Shown here one piece after another: positions 1-4,625 of a stretch of 5,274 nucleotides of DNA. The first letter of the stretch is position 1. Each line of letters begins with the position of its first letter. A program made the position numbers and the translations under genes. Origin of the DNA: Anaerolineales bacterium. GTDB taxonomy: Bacteria; Chloroflexota; Anaerolineae; Anaerolineales; Villigracilaceae. The DNA lies in contig JAICQC010000336.1 of assembly GCA_025938055.1 (NCBI GenBank), positions 1 to 5,274 of the forward strand, in the 5' to 3' direction. Under the pieces are notes generated by a model. The model had not been told where the DNA came from and searched no databases. It saw only the letters and a list, made by a program, of their open reading frames with translations.

Positions 1-181
1 AGGTGATATAAAAACCACCCAGCACGGCAGCCATCACGACGGGTTGAATCGGCCAGGCGAAAGTTGTTTCGGTATCGGCTGGAGACCATCCGATTGCCAG
101 CACAGCGCCCACGCCGAAAAGAACTTCCACTGCCAGCCAGATGCGCAAAGGCAGTGCAATCGGTGTTCCTGAGGATGTCAT
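1..181 (-). CDS. Membrane protein, N-terminal fragment (runs off the left edge)
   Basis: Only the first 60 codons are visible; the rest lies beyond position 1. The ATG (181-179) overlaps the TGA of the upstream gene as ATGA, and a weak AGGA lies about 10 nt upstream, so translation is probably coupled to that gene. The visible protein starts with a short polar stretch (MTSSGTP). A hydrophobic helix follows at about residues 13-30, then a loop with TETTFAWPIQP, then the start of a second helix (VVMAAVLGGFYIT). The pattern of helix, acidic loop, W-x-x-x-P and a Gly/Tyr-rich helix resembles residues 10-56 of the 266-residue protein encoded two genes upstream, where it reads AIPWLVPPLHARFLGAMYLSG. 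The two may therefore be paralogues. I do not recognise a named function. An integral membrane protein of unknown role is all the sequence supports. Confidence 0.72.
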   Translation of the reverse strand, partial: MTSSGTPIALPLRIWLAVEVLFGVGAVLAIGWSPADTETTFAWPIQPVVMAAVLGGFYIT

Positions 182-585
182 AGCGTAGCCATCCTGCTCT
201 TTTGTGACTGATACATGGCAAACCCAACAGCCAGGAAGCCGAGAACGCCCAATGCTAAGTGAAAAGGATGGTCAAAGGGTTGGAGTCTTAGCATGGTGGC
301 GTGCCCCGTAATCATCCCAAAGACTGCCAGTCCAAAATAAAAAGTTCCAAAAAGTAATGCGAACCAAAAGGCGCCGCGCTGCCCGCCCCGGAACAAGATC
401 GCCAGTGCGATGACTCCGGTCAGGATGTGGAGAATAGAGTGCGGTGGAATCATCTGCGTGACCGCCAGGAGGGCTGGAAATGCCTCATCCAACGAAGGGA
501 ATAAGCGAAACGCCAGCGTGCTCGTCCCTTGCAGCAACAGGAAGATGCCGCTAAATGCAGTGTAAAGACGGGTTGGATCTTTCAT
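178..585 (-). CDS. Small four-helix membrane protein, DUF4383-like
   Basis: This is a 135-residue, mostly hydrophobic protein. Four membrane helices are expected at about residues 8-28, 50-67, 71-93 and 106-125, with a short basic tail (QSQKSRM). Two histidine-containing segments stand out: PPHSILHILTGVIAL before helix 2 and DHPFHLALGVLGF before helix 4. This spacing, with an H-x-x-x-G helix repeated in the second half, is reminiscent of the small bacterial DUF4383-type membrane proteins. That assignment is by eye and tentative, and no biochemical role is known to me. The ATG overlaps the TGA of the preceding gene (ATGA at 585-582), and its own TGA overlaps the ATG of the next gene (181-178). 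It is therefore the middle cistron of a tightly packed operon. No strong Shine-Dalgarno precedes it (only GAAGGTAG further up), which fits translational coupling. Confidence 0.8.
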   Translation of the reverse strand: MKDPTRLYTAFSGIFLLLQGTSTLAFRLFPSLDEAFPALLAVTQMIPPHSILHILTGVIALAILFRGGQRGAFWFALLFGTFYFGLAVFGMITGHATMLRLQPFDHPFHLALGVLGFLAVGFAMYQSQKSRMATL

Positions 586-1382
586 AGGGTCGATCTACCT
601 TCACGAATGGTACGTATGGTTAAGAGTCCGAGCATAATGGTTGCAAGTAAAAAGCCTCCGAACCATAGCAAGGTGGATACGTTAATTGCAGCGAACGTCT
701 GGCGATGGATAAATGAAGCCAGCAGCACACCAAGGGCGAACACAAATGTTGCCGTAACAACGACTCGGATCTCCCCCCATGTTTGCTGGCGGCTGAGCAT
801 CAAACTGCTTAAGCCATAGGCAAGAAACGGTGCTGAATAGAGTTGTGCCAGGAGCCGCGTGATATTCCACGGCCAAACCGCTGCCATGGATTCGGGGAAC
901 AGCAAAAGAGCCAGTGCAAGGATCGTCACAATTGCACCCTGTATTGCAAGATATGTTCGAACCCACGCGGGGAGGTTGCTGCCCGGAGTATTCTCGCGCA
1001 AATTGCGATCGTTCCATATCAGCCACAATGCAATCAATGGGTAGATAATGTATGCCCCAAACCAAATCCAGACTTGCGTTCGGGTGTAATCAAATTCACT
1101 CAGGTAAAAAAGCGACACAATGAATAACATGCCTGTCCAAATCGGGATGACACATACCATGACGCGTACTTCGCTATAATATTGAGACAGGATTCCGCCG
1201 ATCATGAAAGCGGTGCCGGATAGATACATGGCTCCCAGGAACCGGGCATGGAGCGGCGGCACGAGCCAGGGGATCGCTTTATCTACCTGGCCCGGAATGA
1301 AGTAACCCCATATACCGACCCACAAGGCTAACAAGCCAACGGCAGCAAAGTAAATTTTTTGGCCGCGCGTAACGGTATTCAT
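582..1382 (-). CDS. Eight-helix membrane protein with internal duplication, function unknown
   Basis: This is a 266-residue integral membrane protein and the first gene of the three-cistron operon. Likely helices lie at about residues 10-30, 47-67, 73-94, 103-123, 143-163, 177-196, 206-226 and 235-256. The two halves look alike. Each has a helix ending in F-x-P, a W/P-rich loop, a helix with Y/G/S residues, a short S-x-x-x-x-E-x-R-V loop and two more helices (FLGAMYLSGTAFMIG then SEVRVMVCV in half one; LAQLYSAPFLAYGL then GEIRVVVTA in half two). A linker with charged residues (NDRNLRENTPGSN, 124-136) separates them. I chose the ATG at 1382 because GGAGGT sits 6 nt upstream (1394-1389). An in-frame GTG at 1445 would add 21 mostly hydrophobic residues and has its own GGAG 9 nt upstream, so a longer form cannot be excluded. 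The TGA overlaps the next ATG. The protein has no recognisable catalytic motif and I cannot name a family. Confidence 0.82.
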   Translation of the reverse strand: MNTVTRGQKIYFAAVGLLALWVGIWGYFIPGQVDKAIPWLVPPLHARFLGAMYLSGTAFMIGGILSQYYSEVRVMVCVIPIWTGMLFIVSLFYLSEFDYTRTQVWIWFGAYIIYPLIALWLIWNDRNLRENTPGSNLPAWVRTYLAIQGAIVTILALALLLFPESMAAVWPWNITRLLAQLYSAPFLAYGLSSLMLSRQQTWGEIRVVVTATFVFALGVLLASFIHRQTFAAINVSTLLWFGGFLLATIMLGLLTIRTIREGRSTL

Positions 1383-1391
1383 CACTTTACC

Positions 1392-1412
1392 TCCATATAG
1401 AAGACATATGGA
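1392..1412 (-). promoter_or_regulatory. Small hairpin overlapping the ribosome binding site of the membrane operon
   Basis: On the minus-strand transcript, seven bases at 1412-1406 (UCCAUAU) can pair perfectly with 1398-1392 (AUAUGGA) across a 7-nt loop. The 3' arm contains the GGA of the GGAGGU Shine-Dalgarno at 1394-1389, so when folded it would partly hide the ribosome binding site of the 266-residue protein. The stem is A/U rich and weak. That would suit a temperature-responsive or translation-opened switch, but it may equally be chance. The pairing is directly visible; a regulatory role is inference. Confidence 0.3.
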
Positions 1413-1444
1413 ATATATCAGGACAATACCCGGCAGACAACTCA

Positions 1445-1473
1445 CTTAAGTTAGCTCCTTCCTCTAACTTAAG
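1445..1473. repeat. Perfect 10-bp inverted repeat with 9-nt spacer (operator or leader hairpin)
   Basis: CTTAAGTTAG at 1445-1454 and CTAACTTAAG at 1464-1473 are exact reverse complements, separated by CTCCTTCCT. Each arm also contains the palindrome CTTAAG. Neither side has a T-run, so it is not a rho-independent terminator. Two readings are plausible. It could be a dyad operator bound by a dimeric regulator, about 60 bp upstream of the membrane operon. Or it could be an RNA hairpin whose loop, on the minus transcript, carries the Shine-Dalgarno-like AGGAAGGAG in front of an alternative GTG start at 1445. The symmetry is certain; the role is not. Confidence 0.6.
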
Positions 1474-1595
1474 AGGGAGTAGACGGCAGCAACGACCCAT
1501 GCTGTAGCACTATCTGGCAGCTGCCGCGTTGGATCAATCGCCCCATACGGATCTTTCAAAACACGCAGGGATTGTGTTTGGTGTAAGCTTGTCTG
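1464..1595 (-). pseudogene. Possible C-terminal remnant of a lost gene (43 codons)
   Basis: Between an in-frame TAG at 1598-1596 and a TAG at 1466-1464 lies an open stretch of 43 codons with no ATG. Its second half reads like real protein: KDPYGAIDPTRQLPDSATAW, then VVAAVYSLLS. The mix of residues (balanced charge, D-P-Y-G-A-I-D-P-T, an aliphatic tail) looks more like coding sequence than a random frame. There is no convincing start codon or ribosome binding site. I cannot identify the parent family. An open frame of this length can arise by chance, so this is a weak call. If real, it would be a truncated 3' end left between ridA and the membrane operon. Confidence 0.25.
1509..1537 (-). promoter_or_regulatory. 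Candidate sigma-70-type promoter for the membrane operon
   Basis: On the minus strand, TTGATC (1537-1532, four of six matches to TTGACA) is followed after 17 bp by GATAGT (1514-1509, four of six to TATAAT). The spacer contains the 10-bp palindrome GGCAGCTGCC (1525-1516). Transcription starting just downstream would produce a leader carrying the 1445-1473 inverted repeat. Both boxes are imperfect and a match of this quality is common by chance. The operon could instead be read through from ridA, since no terminator is visible between them. Confidence 0.22.
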
Positions 1596-1612
1596 CTACA
1601 TTTTTTACTGCA

Positions 1613-2008
1613 TCACTCTCTTGTAACAGCCGTTAGATTCATCGTGAGCAGGACTCCAGGTTTCGGCAACTCGGCTACTCCGATCACGGTTCGCGCGGGG
1701 CGGTGGTCCCCCATCATGTCAACGTATGCGCGGTTCATTTCTTCGAAATCCTGCATATCCTTCAAAAAGACATTTACATGAATAATGTGATTTAGATCTG
1801 AATTGACAGAGTGCAGCATGGTTTGCAATGACTCAAGGATCTGTTTTGCCTGGGAGTACACGTCGGGTCCTGCGAGCTTGCCGGTTGCCGGGTTTACACC
1901 CGCCGTTCCGCCAATGCTGATAAACGTGCCGACCTTTGCGATGTGATTGTAGGGTCCAATGGGCGTGGGTGTGTTTGCCGGTGTAAAGGTCTCTACTTTG
2001 CTTGTCAT
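1613..2008 (-). CDS. RidA family protein (YjgF/YER057c/UK114), probable enamine/imine deaminase
   Basis: This protein has 131 residues, the usual family length. RidA proteins are cytosolic homotrimers with active sites at subunit interfaces. The archetype hydrolyses reactive 2-aminoacrylate and related enamines/imines released by PLP enzymes. Visible family hallmarks are the N-terminal PIGPYNHIAKVG (Tyr20 aligns with E. coli Tyr17), GVNPATGKL (residues 37-45), KDMQDFEEMN (83-92) and HRPARTVIGVAELP (102-115). Arg106 corresponds to the carboxylate-binding Arg105 of E. coli RidA. The position of E. coli Glu120 appears to be Asn124 (LLTMNLTAV), so it may belong to a Rid subgroup with different or weaker deaminase activity, and I give no gene symbol. 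The ATG start is supported by GGAG 7 nt upstream (2019-2016). It lies 66 bp downstream of the 170-residue membrane protein gene on the same strand and may be co-transcribed or use its own AT-rich promoter. Confidence 0.93.
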   Translation of the reverse strand: MTSKVETFTPANTPTPIGPYNHIAKVGTFISIGGTAGVNPATGKLAGPDVYSQAKQILESLQTMLHSVNSDLNHIIHVNVFLKDMQDFEEMNRAYVDMMGDHRPARTVIGVAELPKPGVLLTMNLTAVTRE

Positions 2009-2040
2009 AGCAATTCTCCAGAGATGAATAAGTTATATTT

Positions 2041-2069
2041 ATTATGTAGTTGTACTATGTAGCAATGAA
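2041..2069 (-). promoter_or_regulatory. AT-rich candidate promoter for the RidA gene, with direct repeats
   Basis: The 66 bp between the membrane-protein stop and the RidA ATG is strikingly AT rich. On the minus strand CATAAT (2046-2041, five of six to TATAAT) has TTCATT (2069-2064, three of six to TTGACA) 17 bp upstream. Two copies of TATGTAG (plus strand 2043-2049 and 2056-2062) are spaced 13 bp apart over the same stretch and could be regulator sites. The -10 match is fair and the -35 poor, so confidence is low. Confidence 0.3.
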
Positions 2070-2074
2070 GTCTT

Positions 2075-2587
2075 CTATTTTACTTTCTTATCTTCCTGCT
2101 TTGTTTGCTCCATGTGCTCGGGCTCCAGTTCCTCCGCGCTTCTGTTTAAACGGATAAATACACCCCAGGCTGTCATCAATGCCGCAGCGGTTAGCCCGAT
2201 GCCCGCGACATACGGCAACTGTTCTGGCGCCTCATGGCTCAGGCGAAACACCAGTACCAGGGTCTCGATCGAAAGCGCCACAACCAGGACAACCATAAAA
2301 CGGGAAAGGAAACGACGCGCGCGCGTAGGACCGCTGATATGCGCGTCGCGCTGAACCTCTTCTTCCAGGATGGTCTGACTCAGTTCGAGGGCTGCAACGG
2401 CAATGGTGAGCAGGGCAATGCTTTCCAGGATCGCGTTCAAGCGTTCCTGGATGGATAGCTCTGTTCCAGGCTGGATGCCCTGCCACAGTTGAGCCAGCGC
2501 AAAGAATATGATCGCCACTGCGCAGACGATGAATACCAGGCTGATCACAAAGTGACCAATCGGAAAGATTTTGCTGACGAATTGCAT
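2075..2587 (-). CDS. Four-helix membrane protein of unknown function
   Basis: This is a 170-residue protein with likely membrane helices at about residues 10-35, 52-72, 95-115 and 124-145. Between helices 2 and 3 is a charged loop (ILEEEVQRDAHISGPTRARR) that starts with an acidic helix extension and ends in a basic patch. The C-terminal 25 residues are highly charged (EELEPEHMEQTKQEDKKVK) and probably cytoplasmic. I chose ATG at 2587 because AGGA (2599-2596) lies at a suitable distance. A TTG two codons earlier (2593) is also in frame but abuts that AGGA, which makes it unlikely. I do not recognise a named family, and no metal-binding or catalytic motif is evident. It is the promoter-proximal gene on this strand, transcribed divergently from nnr and followed by the RidA gene. 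Confidence 0.8.
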   Translation of the reverse strand: MQFVSKIFPIGHFVISLVFIVCAVAIIFFALAQLWQGIQPGTELSIQERLNAILESIALLTIAVAALELSQTILEEEVQRDAHISGPTRARRFLSRFMVVLVVALSIETLVLVFRLSHEAPEQLPYVAGIGLTAAALMTAWGVFIRLNRSAEELEPEHMEQTKQEDKKVK

Positions 2588-2898
2588 AAACAATCCTTTC
2601 TACGCCGAGTCCTATTGATACCACTTGTTCGGCAGCGGTGTGCGTTGATCTATAGTTCATCCCTTTCATGCAGTGCAGGTATATAGGGTGAATAGAGAGT
2701 GTTGTACTGTGAAGCCCCGTGAGGTGAGTATAGCATTATCTGAGTCTATTTTTCAATCAAAAGATCCGGATATTCAACGTTCCTTGCGAAATCCCTGCCA
2801 TCGGAAGGATGATTTGATTTTTGTTAGAAGCTCGAGCGGGAATAGGATGTTTTCAGTTCCATTGAAGTAGAATCCGCTCATCACAGGAGAGATTACAA
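2588..2898. other. Divergent intergenic region, about 310 bp
   Basis: This stretch separates the minus-strand membrane protein gene from nnr and must hold promoters for both. I see no convincing gene, RNA gene or long repeat. A 65-codon open frame at 2673-2870 (plus) has no good ribosome binding site and a composition unlike a protein. A short palindrome ATCCGGAT is at 2764-2771. Several TATA-like hexamers occur (for example around 2677-2685 and 2729-2734) but none has a well-placed -35 partner on either strand. Confidence 0.5.
2821..2848 (+). promoter_or_regulatory. Weak candidate promoter for nnr
   Basis: TTGTTA (2821-2826, four of six to TTGACA) and TAGGAT (2843-2848, four of six to TATAAT) are 16 bp apart. 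They would start transcription about 40 nt before the nnr ATG. It is the best-spaced pair I see in this intergenic region, but both boxes are degenerate. Confidence 0.22.
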
Positions 2899-4515
2899 AT
2901 GAAACTCGTTACCGTATCCCAAATGCAGGCAATTGAAAAGGAAGCCGATGCTGGCGGTTTACCCTACGACCAGATGATGGAAAATGCAGGTCAAGGACTT
3001 GCGGATATTATCCTTGACATTTTCGAAGACGACGCCGAACCGGAAGCCATAGGTCTGGTGGGACCCGGCAATAATGGCGGCGATACCCTTGTTGCATTAT
3101 CCGTGCTCGCCGCGGAGGGCTGGAAGGCGCGCGCTTACCTCGTCAAGCGCAAGAAGGACGACCTCCTCAAACGCTTTACCGAAGCAGGTGGAAAGGTTCT
3201 TTCGGGCGAAAATGCCTTTGAGCAACTGGCAGAAACGATCGTAACTGCGGATGTCCTGCTCGATGGGATTCTTGGCACGGGCGCAAAATTGCCGCTGAAG
3301 AAGGATGTTGCCGAACTCCTCTCGGAAGTGAACGACATACTCGATGGGCTGGATCAATATCCGTTTGTGGTGGCGGTAGATTGTCCATCGGGCGTGGATT
3401 GTGATTCTGGTGAAGTGGCGGAGGAGACCCTCGCCGCGGACCTTACGGTCACCATGGCAGCCGTCAAACAGGGGCTGTTGAAGCTCCCGGCATTTGAATA
3501 CGTCGGCGACCTGGAGGTAGTGGACATCGGTTTCTCCGACGATCTGCCTTCTTTGCAGCAACTGAATGTGGAGGTTGCAGAAGCCGATTCGGTTGCCGCG
3601 CTGCTGCCAGAGCGCCCCATCGACTCTCACAAAGGGACATTTGGGACCGCTCTTATTGCCGCGGGTTCCATCAACTACACGGGAGCGGTCCTCCTCGCGG
3701 GGGAGGCAGCCTATCGCGCTGGGGCAGGACTCGTCACGCTGGCAGTCCCTGCCGCGCTGCACGGAGCGCTGTCCGGTCGTTTCCCCGAAGCCACATGGGT
3801 CCTGCTTCCACACGAGATAGGCGTGATTTCATCCGGTGCGGCGGAGGTCCTGGCAAAGAACTTCGAGCGCGCCTCGGCGTTGTTGATCGGTCCGGGTCTG
3901 GGGACTGAAAACCCTACAAAGGAATTTATCGAGAACATCCTTGATGGGAAATATTCTGCAAAAAAGAACGTGCAGCGCATCGGTTTTGTGCATAAGGAAG
4001 CCGAGAAAAAGGAAGAGAACAACGTCAACCTTCCGTCCCTGGTGGTCGACGCGGATGGCTTGAAGCTGCTTGCGCAAGTCAAGGATTGGAAGAAAAAAAT
4101 TCCCGCGCCCGCAATTCTGACGCCGCATCCTGGCGAGATGGCTGTTCTGACCGAATTATCAATAGATGAAATCCAGGAAAACAGGCTTGAGATTGCCAGC
4201 AGATATGCGAAAGAATGGGGACATGTCGTTGTGTTGAAAGGCGCGTTCACCGTTGTTGCCGCGACCGACGGACGCGCGACCATCATCCCGGTTGCCTCTC
4301 CCGCGCTTGCCCGCGCCGGGACGGGCGATGTGCTGGCGGGATTGATCGTCGGTCTGCGTACCCAGGGACTCGACGCGTATGAAGCCGCGGTGGCTGGCGC
4401 GTGGATCCATGCCCAGGCTGGGCTCTACGCCGCAGACGACCTTGGCACGACCGCCTCTGTGCTGGCAGGCGATGTCCTGGACTCGATTTCGGATGTAATT
4501 AGTGATTTAGAATAA
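2899..4515 (+). CDS. nnr: Bifunctional NAD(P)H-hydrate epimerase / ADP-dependent NAD(P)H-hydrate dehydratase
   Basis: This 538-residue cytosolic enzyme repairs NAD(P)HX, the hydrated and inactive form of NADH/NADPH. The N-terminal YjeF_N domain (about 1-220) interconverts R and S epimers. It shows MMENAG (26-31), the GPGNNGGD loop (55-62), DGILGTG (122-128) and AVDCPSG (159-165, with Asp161 the expected catalytic acid). The C-terminal ribokinase-like dehydratase domain (about 235-538) removes water from the S epimer using ADP. It shows SHKGTFG (243-249), GEAAYRAGAGLVT (268-280), GPGLG (331-335), DADGL (384-388), LTPHPGEM (407-414), KGAFTVV (447-453) and the nucleotide-loop AGTGDVLAG (473-481, with Asp477 catalytic). 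The fused architecture and overall length are typical of bacterial Nnr. One oddity is an extra charged segment at about 351-377, between GPGLG and DADGL, which is longer than usual for the family. The ATG at 2899 has AGGAGA 8 nt upstream (2885-2890). It appears monocistronic, ending at the terminator at 4585. Confidence 0.96.
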   Translation: MKLVTVSQMQAIEKEADAGGLPYDQMMENAGQGLADIILDIFEDDAEPEAIGLVGPGNNGGDTLVALSVLAAEGWKARAYLVKRKKDDLLKRFTEAGGKVLSGENAFEQLAETIVTADVLLDGILGTGAKLPLKKDVAELLSEVNDILDGLDQYPFVVAVDCPSGVDCDSGEVAEETLAADLTVTMAAVKQGLLKLPAFEYVGDLEVVDIGFSDDLPSLQQLNVEVAEADSVAALLPERPIDSHKGTFGTALIAAGSINYTGAVLLAGEAAYRAGAGLVTLAVPAALHGALSGRFPEATWVLLPHEIGVISSGAAEVLAKNFERASALLIGPGLGTENPTKEFIENILDGKYSAKKNVQRIGFVHKEAEKKEENNVNLPSLVVDADGLKLLAQVKDWKKKIPAPAILTPHPGEMAVLTELSIDEIQENRLEIASRYAKEWGHVVVLKGAFTVVAATDGRATIIPVASPALARAGTGDVLAGLIVGLRTQGLDAYEAAVAGAWIHAQAGLYAADDLGTTASVLAGDVLDSISDVISDLE

Positions 4516-4584
4516 CACCCGGGCTCGGTGGATAAGCTGAGTTGAGCGCGCACAACGCCCCTACTCGACCATCTTATAAGAATC

Positions 4585-4616
4585 AAAAAGGAGTCTGGTT
4601 TTCCAGACTCCTTTTT
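4585..4616. terminator. Bidirectional rho-independent terminator
   Basis: A perfect 14-bp inverted repeat has arms AAAAAGGAGTCTGG (4585-4598) and CCAGACTCCTTTTT (4603-4616) around a TTTT loop. The GC core is flanked by A5 on one side and T5 on the other, so transcripts from both strands end in a hairpin plus U-tract. It sits between nnr (ending at 4515) and the minus-strand SPFH gene (ending at 4626), exactly where a shared terminator for convergent genes is expected. Confidence 0.93.
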
Positions 4617-4625
4617 ACTTCCCAG

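Noticed and set aside
682..1127. Open frames in both directions overlapping the 266-residue membrane protein
   Set aside because: The minus-strand 127-codon frame and two plus-strand frames lack hydrophobic or domain patterns and convincing start signals. The membrane-protein frame explains the region.
1445..1473. Inverted repeat as a rho-independent terminator after ridA
   Set aside because: The stem is AT rich and no T-run follows on either strand; a real terminator at 4585-4616 shows what this genome uses.
2232..2669. 145-codon open frame on the minus strand overlapping the 170-residue membrane protein gene
   Set aside because: Its composition is rich in Cys, His, Arg and Gly and does not resemble a folded protein. 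The overlapping frame has clear membrane helices and a well-placed ribosome binding site.
2673..2870. 65-codon plus-strand open frame before nnr
   Set aside because: No ribosome binding site, protein-like pattern or recognisable family; it is better read as the promoter region of nnr.
3097..3813. 238-codon minus-strand open frame inside nnr
   Set aside because: It lies antisense to strongly conserved Nnr motifs, and its composition (many Arg, Gln, Cys) is that of a shadow frame in a GC-biased gene. Several other antisense frames within 3135-4410 were rejected for the same reason.
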